DNA of 64,000 bases, from NCBI RefSeq assembly GCF_905163445.1, contig NC_053202.1, forward strand, positions 5,208,001 to 5,272,000, given 5' to 3'. The DNA comes from Pararge aegeria. Its lineage: Eukaryota > Arthropoda > Insecta > Lepidoptera > Nymphalidae. A program made the position numbers and the translations under genes. Shown one piece after another: positions 40,047-48,967 of this stretch. The notes beneath the pieces were generated by a model. That model ran no database searches. It was not told where the DNA came from and saw nothing but the letters and a program-made list of their open reading frames with translations. Position 1 is the first letter of the stretch; every line of letters begins with the position of its first letter.

Positions 40047-40171
40047 ATATAAAAAAAATTCGGAAATAATAATTTTTCCGAACTCACGTCATAACTGAAG
40101 AATACAATGGAGTGGAATATCTTGATTATCAAAAAATACCTTATAAAGCTGTTTTTAATTTATTAGCTGTG

Positions 40172-40430
40172 GACGGCCGATTGGCGCAGTGGGCAGCGAC
40201 CCTGCTTTCTGAGTCCAAGGCCGTGGGTTCGATTCCCACAACTGGACAATATTTGTGTGATAAACATAAATGTTTTTCAGTGTCTGGGTGTTTATTATAA
40301 GTATTTATGTATACTATTCATAAAAAATATTCATAAAAACTATTCATCAGCTTGCGTTATGGGTATTACCCATAACGATGTGTGTATTGTCTTAGTATAT
40401 TTATTTATATATTATTATTTATTTTATAAA
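40172..40430 (+). mobile_element. SINE-A, intact head, rearranged 3' part
   Basis: GACGGCCGATTGGCGCAGTG, GTGGGTTCGATTCCCACAAC, TTTTTCAGTGTCTGGGTGTT, then a small inversion (40351-40377) replacing the usual CTTAGTACCCATAACACAAG stretch, then CGATGTGTGTATTGTC and TTTAT. Confidence 0.85.
40355..40377. repeat. 10-bp inverted repeat, 3-nt loop, inside SINE-A
   Basis: CGTTATGGGT (40355-40364), ATT, ACCCATAACG (40368-40377). Confidence 0.85.
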
Positions 40431-40487
40431 GCTGTTAAAAAAAATAGGTATCGTTGTAGTGCCAATTTATAGTATGTTATTAATAAC

Positions 40488-40685
40488 TTCCATACTAATA
40501 CTATAAATGCTAAAGTGTGTTTGTTTGTCTTTGCTTCACGCTTTAACTAAGCAACAAATCAACTTGATATTTGGCATAGAGTTAGTTTAAAGAACGGAAA
40601 GTAACACAGGCTGCTTTTATCTAAGGAAAACTAACGATTCCTACGGGATTTGTAAAAAACCGTAGTAAAGGCAGATCGCTTATAT
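40488..40685 (+). mobile_element. Helitron-like element, 3' end lost
   Basis: CCATACTAATACTATAAATG, GTTTGTCTTTGCTTCACGCT, TTGATATTTGGCATAGAGTT and GGAAAACTAACGATTCCTAC. Same family as 55389-55575. Confidence 0.5.
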
Positions 40686-41154
40686 AATATGTTCATGGAA
40701 CAATACTTGATTGAAATAAACTATGTAAATAATATAGTTTTGGCAGATATGCACAAAGTATATTGCACTATACTGAAGATCTCTGTTGCCAGAAAACCGG
40801 CGTCAATGGTTTGTCGAACAAAAAAATAACTGTAATGGAATTCACGTGATCCGATTTTTTACACAAAAAAGCCGAGACGCCAGACATGGAAATATTCAGG
40901 ATCATGGTAGAGGTCATTTTGAAAGGTCCAAGGATATCGGCACGTGATCCAGATAAATAAATCCAACCTGCGGCTTCAGCTGGGAATTTTTAAACGACTT
41001 CGAAAAAGGTGGAGGTTTGTATAATGAATTTTTACTAACTTGTATTTTTTTGTCAAAATTTTTTTTTTATTTCTGTGACACGTTTACGTGGTTTTATACG
41101 TAAGAAGTCCCTGGCGTACGCAATTTATTTACAAACATACAGCTAACATATAGC
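40686..41154. other. No gene seen; possible repeat near 40990
   Basis: AACGACTTCGAAAAAGGTGG then AGGTTTGTATAATGA at 40993-41030 is a phrase common in lepidopteran introns and intergenic repeats. No limits can be set. Confidence 0.35.
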
Positions 41155-41235
41155 TTATCATATTATGAAAATTAAGCTTAATTTTCATGGAATTATGGAT
41201 TTCCGCAAAGTTACGCCTGCTTCTATCCAATACAG
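41155..41235 (-). mobile_element. Repeat N fragment with a 24-bp palindrome
   Basis: Reverse of 61918-62035: GAAGCAGGCGTAACTTTGCG and CCATGAAAATTAAGC. The palindrome 41165-41188 arises because the ACTTGCTATACTCCGCGTGT section present in the other copy is deleted here. Confidence 0.5.
41165..41188. repeat. 24-bp perfect palindrome, no loop
   Basis: ATGAAAATTAAG (41165-41176) followed directly by CTTAATTTTCAT (41177-41188). Confidence 0.9.
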
Positions 41236-41452
41236 CTTATCGTAAAGAGCAAGATAATGGGCCAAACTATTTGAATTATTGCATTGTCAAGGTCTTTGAT
41301 AGTTGTGCGCAACTTCAAATTAATCCAACATCTTGAAGGGGGTGAAAATCATGTTCAAAGATTCCGCTCCATACATACATCCATACATACCTACCACAAT
41401 CAGTAAAATTCTCCGCCACTTCCCGCCGAGGACGTGTAATTTTTTTTCCACT

Positions 41453-41640
41453 ACATGTTAGACTGCAATCCCCCCTGTTAGTAAGTGATGATGCAGTCTA
41501 AGATGGTAGAGGGCTAACCTGTAAGGGAGTATGGTAGTCATACCCTTAATCAGCCTCGCACCGGAACACTAAATCTCTTAGCGGCACGTCTTTGTCGCTA
41601 AGGTGGTAACTAGCCACGGTCAAAGCCGCCCACGAGACAA
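41453..41640 (-). mobile_element. SINE-C 3' part
   Basis: GTAAGTGATGATGCAGTCTA, GGGCTAACCTGTAAGGGAGT, CCGGAACACTAAATCTCTTA and CTAAGGTGGTAACTAGCCAC, reverse orientation. Confidence 0.75.
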
Positions 41641-41700
41641 AACGTGAAGTCCTTGCAGGCTTCATCAATCGTTTACCTAGGACATCCAATATGAAGTTTT

Positions 41701-42060
41701 TCAAATGGACGCCCCAAGCATGCCATCTTTACTGCACGACCTTCCACCATCTAGGTGCATAAGACAAAGGAGTCGCGCCGATTTTTTTTCCCCAATAATG
41801 TTGGGAGCGGCCACTACATCTTCAATCTCTGGATTCTTCCGTACAGCCACAGTCATCACGCCAGGTTGGCCCCAGGATTTACGGGAATATCTTCCTCTCT
41901 GCCACTCTCTGATACACAAGATATTCTTCTCCGCTTTCTGAGTTATGGTTTCACTGCCGTTCATCAAGACCGTCCTTATCGCAGATTCGTAGATGCAGAA
42001 CTTGGTTAGCCGATACACCTGGTCGACAATACCTCATGAACCAAGCATCTTAAGGCGTTC
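41701..42060 (-). pseudogene. Second RTE-like LINE, ORF fragment before the C-terminus
   Basis: The minus frame reads LTKFCIYESAIRTVLMNGSE, then TITQKAEKNILCIREWQRGR, RKNPEIEDVVAAPNIIGEKK and SARLLCLMHLDGGR. This follows the LINE pattern IY.S.IR.VL.YGSETW...WERKILR...IKSARLRWLGHL. Key Trp and Tyr positions are mutated (GSETIT for GSETWT), so it is decayed. It differs from the VLEW-type RTE above and is probably a second lineage. Confidence 0.6.
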
Positions 42061-42486
42061 TGGATGCGGGTATCAATTCCATACATGATATGCTAATAAA
42101 ACCGTGTAAAAAACAAGAAAAGTAGGTACATCTTATTCATAAATGTACCAGTGTATAAAAATAATGAAATAGGAACACAAAAACAAATCCATCTTGAATA
42201 GTAACCAGCCACTGAAAATACAATCGATAGGAGTTGTTTCATAAAATATGGCTGCCAATAACCTTTTAAGCTATTCGTGTGCGTAGCAAAGCGCTTCGTT
42301 TGTCACGGCGTTAGACGATACATTATGTATCAATTGTGCAATATCAGGATGCATTACATTAGGATAAGGATCGTGGTACACTGCACACAAATTGCATATC
42401 TTGATCTTATCTATGTCATCTATGTACCTATATCCTTGGCGATATGCGCGCCTGGTATATTTTTAAAAATAACAAAATAAAATGTC
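42061..42486. other. No recognisable feature
   Basis: Unclassified. The plus frame 42277-42480 has no motif. Confidence 0.4.
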
Positions 42487-42668
42487 ATATCAGTCTGGTG
42501 GGAAGCCTCCGGCCGAGGTTAGTTACCACTCTACCGACATAGCCGTGCCGCCAAGCGATTTAGCGATGCGGTACCGCGTAGAAACCAATGAGGGGTATAA
42601 TAAAATAGCGAACCCCTTACAGGTTAGTCCGCAACCATCTTAGATTGCATCATCACTTACCTCCAGTC
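42487..42668 (+). mobile_element. SINE-C 3' part, well preserved
   Basis: GTCTGGTGGGAAGCCTCCGG, CCACTCTACCGACATAGCCG, CCAAGCGATTTAGCGATGCG, AACCATCTTAGATTGCATCA and TCACTTACCTCCAG. Confidence 0.75.
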
Positions 42669-42921
42669 AAAAGCAATTTCAAGGGAGACAAATAAAAAGG
42701 TATGCACACAAACTGAAATTTGACTTTATTATTATTTTAAGTCTTAAGGACTTTATTGCCGTCTGTATGTACGAAATGAATTTCCTTCACAAATTTGCTA
42801 CTGACGCGTAAAGAACATCCTGTATGGAAATCATCTATACCTATCCAATTCTTTTTTATATTTCACTGCAAGTATATAAAGCGTTCAAACATATAATATT
42901 ATGTTACCAATAATATAAGTT

Positions 42922-43015
42922 AGGGGGTTATGGCTACATTCGTTAACTTTGAACTATAGCTATGTTCCATACGCGCTCTTGGCTAAGAAGAGCCAATCAA
43001 ATCTGCCAGATTTTA
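42922..43015 (-). mobile_element. LINE-A fragment
   Basis: GGTTATGGCTACATTCGTTA, GCTATGTTCCATACGCGCTC and TTGGCTAAGAAGAGCC. Confidence 0.5.
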
Positions 43016-43080
43016 TGAGGAACACTAAAAATTACAATTAATGTAATAACATATTATAAAACTACCTCATAGAGCAATGT

Positions 43081-43500
43081 TGCCCACGACTTCGTCTGCG
43101 TTTGATTTGGTTTTTCATGTGACATTCAATTTAGTTGAAGTTCTAAAAAAAATTAAAGTATTCCGTATCGCTAAGCCTTAAAGGAGGGGTTTGCTGCTGT
43201 CCGCTGAGGATTTCTATCCTCTATCTCCAACCACATTCAGACTTACACAAAATACCTCTATCGTACAAAAATAATTATTTAAATCGGTTATAATTTGTCG
43301 GAGTTATGGTGTAAAATCGTCAAACACTTTCATCCCCTATCCCAAAGGAACCGAGCTTAATGTCGGGATAAAAAGTATCCTATATTACTTCTAACACTTC
43401 CAAGAATATGTGTACAAAGTTTCACGAGGATCGGTTAAGTAGTTTTTGCGTAAAAGCGTAACAAACAAACTTACATTGACATTTATAATATTAGTAGGGA
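43081..43500 (-). mobile_element. Non-autonomous Helitron, sister of 39030-39473
   Basis: TGCCCACGACTTCGTCTGCG, GTATTCCGTATCGCTAAGCC, CTATCTCCAACCACATTCAG, ACAAAGTTTCACGAGGATCG, ending ATTAGTAGGGA before T. The CTAG end has been lost. Confidence 0.75.
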
Positions 43501-43562
43501 TAGTATAGTATAGTAAAGTATAGTATAGTATAGTATGTATAGTAGGCATAGGGATAGGGATT
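43501..43562 (+). repeat. TAGTA microsatellite
   Basis: About 60 bp of TAGTA units grading into AGGGAT units, directly at the Helitron 5' junction. Confidence 0.85.
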
Positions 43563-43832
43563 ATATTATAAATGTTACATTAGATATTGTGCTGAATAAA
43601 TTGAAATTAAAAATTGAAAATTTATATTGAAATTGGAGTGGTTTTTGATGCTTCAATATTAGTCGTGTGCACGGTTTCCGTATGTTCTTAATACTGTAGA
43701 TATTACAATAATTCATCACGAATGGCCCATTTCAAGAACTATGCGGTTGCATAAATCGCTTGATCGTTATTGTAACTCCGTATACTAATTAAGTAATTTT
43801 AAGTCAGTTGATCGAAAGTCACGCAACATTTG

Positions 43833-44059
43833 TTTGAGGATATTGGAGTTGGTGGACGTTGGGGTCCCAAGGTGCTGGAATGGCAGCCCCAAACTGGTAA
43901 GCGCAGCGTTGGTCGACCCCCAATGACGTGGACAGACGACAATAGGCGCGTTGCAGGTAGCCGCTGGATCCAAGCGGCACAGAACCGTGGAATTTGGAAC
44001 TCCCTACAAAAGTCGTATGTCCAGCAGTGGACGTCTATCGGTTGATATGATGATGACTG
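43833..44059 (+). pseudogene. RTE-type LINE, ORF 3' end
   Basis: The frame gives GGRWGPKVLEWQPQTGKRSV, GRPPMTWTDDNRRVAGSRWI, QAAQNRGIWNSLQKSYVQQW and TSIG then TGA. The tail GGTTGATATGATGATG is the same as that of SINE-B. 5'-truncated. Confidence 0.8.
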
Positions 44060-44269
44060 TAATAGATTATTACCCAGTACTACATATACCTACTTTGAGC
44101 TATTTATATTTGTTTGAAATTGCAAATATGCTTAAACTGCAAATATAAAAAAAAAACTATTAGATCTGGTAGTAGAGAAATATCAGAAATCAAATTTCTA
44201 GGTTCCTAGGTAATTTCATATTTGGAACACCATCGCCTATGAACAGAGCAACACTTTGCTGGGTATGCA

Positions 44270-44613
44270 AGGATCGCGGAGCCTCCCAATAGATCCTGGA
44301 GCCTCCCAATAGATCCCGGAGCATCCCAATAGATCCCGGAGCCTCCCAATAGATCCCAGAGACTCCCAATAGTGCCCAGAGCCTCCCAACAGATTCCGGA
44401 GCCTCCCAATAGATCTCGGAGCCTCCCAACAGATCCCGGAGCCTCCCAATAGATCCCGGAGCCTCCCAACAGATCCCGGAGCCTCCCAATTATGGGCCAA
44501 GCATGGCCAACGAGGGGGTTTTAGTGAGTAAAAATCCCACATAACCCGATCTTCCCTGAGCTCGGGTATCTTTGAAGATTTCCCTCCCCCCCCATTAACC
44601 GATAAAAAAAAAA
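44270..44613 (+). mobile_element. LINE-K 3' end carrying a minisatellite
   Basis: After the minisatellite come GCATGGCCAACGAGGGGGTT, TTTAGTGAGTAAAAATCCCA, CATAACCCGATCTTCCCTGA, GCTCGGGTATCTTTGAAG and a final A-run. GCCAACGAG...TTTTAG...GTAAA...CCCACATAACC is shared with the insert at 23164-23325. Confidence 0.65.
44277..44490 (+). repeat. 20-bp minisatellite, about 10.7 copies
   Basis: Unit CGGAGCCTCCCAATAGATCC with an exact 20-bp register. Variants include CAACAGATCC and CAATAGTGCC. Minus frames of up to 141 codons over it are repeat artefacts. Confidence 0.95.
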
Positions 44614-44715
44614 GGGTATGCAGGGAACACGCCCTAGAAAATAGCCGCTTTGAGTCCATCAAACTGAGGCGTAGGTGTTAAGCGTCACGTTCAGGCAGAA
44701 ATAAGCGTGGTGGAC

Positions 44716-45240
44716 TACAGAACACTGTAATAAAGATTTAGAAGAAAACCACAACTAACCTTTTATACGGGTATTTACGATTTGATGATTATAATTATAT
44801 ATCTGAAAGTATCGCATAATATATAAAGTTAGAAATAAACGTATTTTTCTTATATTCTTATTAGTTATGTATGCGTGGATTATTAAATATTAATCACGGT
44901 AAAAGAGGTCCTTTTTCAAAAACTGTCCGTCACAAGGACCGTATGAATAAACCAATTAAAATATGAGACGGACAATTTAAATTGTACATCGCTAAAATCT
45001 GATTCAGCGCTTCCCAAATTTTCTTTACTCTAACTGCGTTTAAACCTTTATTGTAAAATTGGCACATCTATACATACGAGTACATACGAAGACTGTTAAG
45101 CACATAACACATAACATAACATCCTGATGTTCGAAAATGAAATATCGGGAGTCGGGAGTGCCTTTATTCCAGCAGTGGGCTCACTCTCCACATATATTTC
45201 GAAGAGTGTGCTCAGGAGCTATTCCATTTGATTAAACTGA
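44716..45240. other. No recognisable feature
   Basis: AT-rich. A 14-bp palindrome ACAATTTAAATTGT lies at 44971. No gene. Confidence 0.4.
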
Positions 45241-45485
45241 AAGAATATACACCGTTACCTTGTTGAAATATCATCAACACGTACGAAACGTTTTGTTTCT
45301 TCCTTTATGATCCGCCCCGCTAAGGCCTGGAATGCCCTCCCATCTTCCGTTTTCCCCGATACCTATAACCTGGGTACCTTCAAATCAAGAGTGAATAGGC
45401 ATCTTCTAGGCAAGCGTGCCCCATCTTAGGCTGCATCAAGACCATCAACCATCCATCAGGTGTGATTGCAGTTAAGCACTTGTCT
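45241..45485 (+). pseudogene. LINE-D reverse-transcriptase C-terminus and 3' tail
   Basis: The frame ending at TAG 45427-45429 reads RTKRFVSSFMIRPAKAWNAL, PSSVFPDTYNLGTFKSRVNR, HLLGKRAPS. This is the familiar end of a jockey/CR1-like lepidopteran LINE. Upstream, codons for EECAQELFH lie in another frame, so there is a frameshift near 45230. The 3' UTR (CATCTTAGGCTGCATCAAGA, CATCAGGTGTGATTGCAGTT) is the motif that also ends SINE-C. Confidence 0.7.
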
Positions 45486-45698
45486 GTGGCGTGCATAGAG
45501 GGTATGCACAGAGTATGCCGATGATATAAAATGAAAAAAATCTCCAGTACGAGTTATAAAAAACTGAAGGATAGGCATTGTTAGAGATACGTAAAAGCCT
45601 ACCCTTAAGTATTTATAACTCGTACTGGAGATTTTCTTTAATTTGTATCATCTGTATACCCTGCGCGTACCCTCTATGCACGCCACTGGCACTTGTCT
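45476..45698. repeat. 10-bp target-site duplication of the hairpin MITE
   Basis: GCACTTGTCT at 45476-45485 and 45689-45698. Confidence 0.85.
45486..45688. mobile_element. Hairpin MITE with 75-bp inverted arms, 203 bp
   Basis: Left arm 45486-45560 and right arm 45612-45686 pair with about nine mismatches. The terminus is GTGGCGTGCATAGAGGGTA. The 51-nt centre also pairs partly (AAGGATAGGC with GCCTACCCTT). A 10-bp duplication and long arms fit a Mutator-like MITE; that class is inference. Confidence 0.75.
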
Positions 45699-45821
45699 AT
45701 TTCATTTTAAAAAAAACATTAATTTGAAATGCAAATGCAAAATGCATACTTTCCTTTTTCTTAACTTAAGCTCTTGTTTCGGCCCTCTCATTTTGACATG
45801 TCTTCCAGGATCCTAAGTACT

Positions 45822-46085
45822 CATCGTCATCATCATGTCAACCAATGGGCGTCGAATGCTTGAAAAAGGTCTTTTGTAGACAGTTCCAAATACCACAGCC
45901 TTGAGCCGCGTGAGTCCAGCAGCTCCTTGCGACTCGCTCGAAGTCATCTGTCAACCTCGTCGGGCTACCAACGCTGCGTTTACCGGTGCGAGGTCGCCAT
46001 TACAGCACCTCCAACCAACGTCCATCGGTTCTCTGACATATGGCCTGCCCATAGCCATTTTAGCTTAGCGACTCGTCGTACTCAA
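45822..46085 (-). pseudogene. RTE-type LINE ORF 3' end, decayed
   Basis: Reverse of the usual tail: GTCAACCAATGGGCGTCGAA, CTGCGTTTACCGGTGCGAGG, CCAACCAACGTCCATCGGTT, then CCATTTTAGCTTAGCG (LKW... side). It has indels that break the frame. The (GAT)n tail is at 45825-45836. Confidence 0.7.
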
Positions 46086-46229
46086 ATGATGGTAATTGAT
46101 GGTCGACAGAGAATTCTTTTTACTGGACAATAAAGTTGGGGAACGCTGCACTGCGCGACGGTACCTTGTGTGCAGAACGCGATGTGAAACGTGACAGGTC
46201 AATACTCCGCGCAAATAAGCCCGCCCTAT

Positions 46230-46241
46230 TTATAAAAGGCG
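46230..46241 (+). promoter_or_regulatory. TATA-box-like string, unsupported
   Basis: TTATAAAAGGCG follows a GC-richer stretch (GCGCAAATAAGCCCGCCC). No arthropod initiator lies at +25 to +32, so I give it little weight. Confidence 0.2.
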
Positions 46242-46374
46242 CTAAACATTTAAGCAAAACTAGAGTAATAGTGTCTCCCTAATTGGAGAGCATTGGCCTA
46301 CCGTAACCCACAATCGACGTTTAAGTATTGTTTTTAGTGATTATTCACGGACCAAGCCAATGGTGGGCCAACTA

Positions 46375-46624
46375 TCCCTACTTAATAATATAAATGCGAA
46401 AGTTTGTAGGGATGGATGGATGTATGGATGGATGGATGTATGGATGGATGGATTTATGGATGTTTGTTACTTTTTCACGCAATAACTACGGAACCAATGT
46501 GACTGAATTTATGAATGGAGGTACATTATACCCTGGATTAACACATAAGCTGCTTTTTATTCCGGTAAAAAGTACGGTTCCTGCAGGATTCATAAAAAAC
46601 CAAAAAACCGCGGGCAACAGCTGG
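46375..46624 (+). mobile_element. Non-autonomous Helitron, 250 bp
   Basis: A^TCCCTACTTAATAATATAAA ... CCGCGGGCAACAGCTGG^T. CTGG satisfies the CTRR end. A GGAT-run (46409-46461) occupies the site where the family has GTTTGTTTG. The open frame 46394-46843 crosses this element and the next repeat and is fortuitous. Confidence 0.75.
46409..46461 (+). repeat. GGAT microsatellite
   Basis: About 13 GGAT-type units with GTAT interruptions, inside the Helitron. Confidence 0.9.
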
Positions 46625-46625
46625 T

Positions 46626-46845
46626 TACCGATAAACAGAGTAACACTTCTCAGGGCATGCAACGAACACGTCCTGCAAAGTGCGTCATCCTGTGGCGTAG
46701 GTGTTAAGCCTTATGTGACTATTATTACACAAGCCTTCCTCACAAGGTCTTCAGAACAGACTGCAATGCTGCTTGGTGGAAGAAATAAGCATGGCGATAG
46801 TAGGTACTTCTGTGGACGAGCTCTGTCACAAAAAGATGTATAGCA
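46626..46845 (+). mobile_element. LINE-J-type repeat, best copy
   Basis: GATAAACAGAGTAACACTTC, AGGGCATGCAACGAACACGT, GGCGTAGGTGTTAAGCCTTA, CAATGCTGCTTGGTGGAAGA, GGACGAGCTCTGTCACAAAA. The order of these blocks defines the family. No coding sequence found. Confidence 0.6.
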
Positions 46846-47442
46846 ACCTATTAAAGTAAAAGTTTTTCTTAAACGTCGCGATTCTCACAATGTTGTCTTT
46901 GCAATTTGTGTGTATTCAATATGACTTTGCAATTGTAGGTTTTAAAGAATGGAACTACTGAGAATGCTTAAACATGTAGAATAAACAGTACACATTTTCC
47001 GGATTGTCGCTATAATGAATGTTCGCAGTGCGCTATAATATAAGCCGATAATTATTATTATTCAATCGTTTTAGAAAACATAATTTCTACAGCGGTTAGA
47101 TACTAAAAGAAATCAAAGAAAATATTTCCACTACTTATCAGAATATCGGATTTAAAGTAAGTACAAAATTACAAATGTTTGCTTGCTAGGTGTTCTATGG
47201 GTCTGCCACAAACAAAACTGTTCATCGTGAGATGAGAAAATATTGTCAGGATATTGGGTTGGAGATAATTTCTAGAGTTTTCTGGTTTTGTTATGCATAC
47301 GCCCTAAAACTATTATGGTAATGAATTCTGTTCTAAAATAACAGGGCTACTGCGGTAAAACGAGTCCAGATTTAAAGAAAATAAACAATTCCTTATATAA
47401 AATCGTCCGCAGCGACATAGTATGTCCAAGATATATATATAG
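46846..47442. other. No recognisable feature
   Basis: Unclassified AT-rich sequence. Confidence 0.4.
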
Positions 47443-47757
47443 TAGTGGCGATAGCCTAGTGGTTAGGGCTTCAGCTTCTCTTACGGGAGGACCGAGTTTG
47501 AGCCCTGCAACGCACCTCTAACCTTTCGGAGTTACGTGCGTTTCACTGGCTTTAACGGTGAAGGACAACATCGTGAGTACCTCGTGAGTTGAGGTGTGAG
47601 TTTGCGTGAGTTTTCTATAATGATCTCAATGGCGTGTACAGTCTACCAAGCACTTGGCTACTACCAGCATGGTGGACTACGGCCTAAACCCTTCTCATTT
47701 TGGACGGAGACCCATGACCTGTTAAGTAGGCCGGTAATGGGATGATAACGGTGATAT
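47443..47757 (+). mobile_element. SINE-B, full length
   Basis: TAGTGGCGATAGCCTAGTGG (A-box), GGAGGACCGAGTTTGAGCCC (B-box), CTTTAACGGTGAAGGACAAC, AGCATGGTGGACTACGGCCT, CTGTTAAGTAGGCCGGTAAT, ending GGGATGATAACGGTGAT. Confidence 0.85.
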
Positions 47758-48298
47758 ATCTTACTTATGGGATTTTAATTCTATAATGCCTTCCATAGGT
47801 CATAATTTTCTTCAGGTGGCAAGCCTATCAGTTATAAAACAAATTACATTTCATTCGAAAACCATAGACCGCAATACATGGTTTAGCTAAACAGGAAGTA
47901 GAATCTATCTGTGTTGCGCGTCCCATGAATACATCGTCGTGAAACTGAGTGTCCAGTTTGGCGAGACATAAAATTTAAGTTCACTCTTAAGGAATAAAAC
48001 CAGAAACGTTCTAAATGCTATGTTTAATAATATTTTACTGGCTATATTTAGTACAGAGGGAATCCCACCCACTAAAATATCTCCCGGTTATCTACTTCCA
48101 TGAATTTTCCAAAAAATATTCTATTCCCAAAAGCAGTAACCCTATATTATGTGTTGCAGTTGCTGAATATATAAATTCAAATGGCTGTATTGCAACAGAA
48201 TGAAGTCGAACTGTTCCCTGATTTTACAACGGTTTTATTTGCATGCATCGTCACGTGGCCCTTAATGTGCTTGCATGAAAGGGTGACGAAATTTTCCA
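47758..48298. other. No recognisable feature
   Basis: Unclassified. A possible older repeat phrase (CTATGTTTAATAATATTTTA) but no second copy. Confidence 0.4.
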
Positions 48299-48467
48299 TA
48301 CTAAACTGACATGGCCATGCTGAGCGTGGTGATTTTAGGCAATGCCAGCATCTAGTTGTTCTAGAACTCACGTTGAGACCAATGTGCGTTTAGAAAAGTT
48401 GGATTGCAGAAAATTGTTCAAACGAAGGTTGTTTGGAGGCAATTTAGTTGTATGTTAGTTTTTTTAG
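48299..48467. repeat. Duplicated block, copy 1
   Basis: ATACTAAACTGACATGGCCA, GATTTTAGGCAATGCCAGCA, CAAACGAAGGTTGTTTGGAG. Also present at 48968-49165. Confidence 0.8.
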
Positions 48468-48742
48468 CGGTGATAGCCGGAGCTCAACTTCACTTTCGAA
48501 TCCTAGCACGCACTTCTAACTTTTCAAAGTTATGTGCGTTTTAAGTAATAAAGATATCGCTTGCTTTAACGGTGAAGGAAAATATCGTGAGGATAACCGG
48601 CATGCTTGAGAGTTCTCGATAATGTTCTCAGAGGTGTGTGGAGTTCACCTACCCGCACTGGGCCAGCCTGGTGGACTACGGCCTTAACCCCTTCTCATTG
48701 ATCCCCATGATCTCTTCAATGGGTTGATATGATGATGATGAT
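48468..48742 (+). mobile_element. SINE-B inside duplicated block 1
   Basis: GCGGTGATAGCCGGAGCTCA, TCACTTTCGAATCCTAGCAC (shortened B-box), TTTAACGGTGAAGGAAAATA, GCCAGCCTGGTGGACTACGG, GGGTTGATATGATGATGATG. ATGTTAGT flanks it (48453 and about 48741). Confidence 0.8.
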
Positions 48743-48762
48743 GTTAGTGTTTTATATTTAGA

Positions 48763-48955
48763 CTAGCTTTTGCCCGCTATCTTGTCCGCGTTTATTGTGA
48801 TTTTTTATAATTCTGCAGTAACCGTTTGTTATCCTGTGATAAATTACTTAATCTCCGCCCTTTTAACCAACTCTTTGCAAAAATTTAAGTTGATTGCTTG
48901 CTTAATTAAGGCGTGAAGTAAGGACAAACAAGCACGCTTTCGCATTAATGATATA
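48763..48955 (-). mobile_element. Helitron-like element
   Basis: A^CTAGCTTTTGCCCGCTATCT, TTGTCCGCGTTTATTGTGAT, then GGACAAACAAGCACGCTTTC and GCATTAATGATA. Part of it (TTTGTTATGGTGTGATAAAA, CACACTTTCGCATG) recurs after duplicated block 2. Confidence 0.65.
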
Positions 48956-48967
48956 GTTAGTTTTCGA

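Larger units (their letters stand above)
44261..44622. repeat. 9-bp target-site duplication
   Basis: GGGTATGCA at 44261-44269 and 44614-44622 brackets the insert 44270-44613. Confidence 0.75.
44230..44715 (+). mobile_element. LINE-J-type repeat split by a LINE-K insert
   Basis: CATCGCCTATGAACAGAGCA to GGGTATGCA (44269), then the insert, then GGGTATGCAGGGAACACGCC, CTTTGAGTCCATCAAACTGA and GCGTAGGTGTTAAGCGTCAC. Confidence 0.65.

Noticed and set aside
41705..42009. Plus-strand frames opposite the RTE-like fragment
   Set aside because: Shadows of the minus-strand LINE coding remnant, which carries the recognisable motifs.
44190..44662. Minus-strand frames of 87-141 codons with GGSGIYWEAPGSIGRL repeats
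   Set aside because: Produced by the 20-bp minisatellite, which cycles through all frames every 60 bp. It lies in a retrotransposed insert.
46394..46843. 149-codon plus frame, the longest non-pentamer ORF on plus
   Set aside because: It begins in a GGAT microsatellite inside a Helitron and continues into a LINE-J-type repeat; a chance fusion of two transposons.
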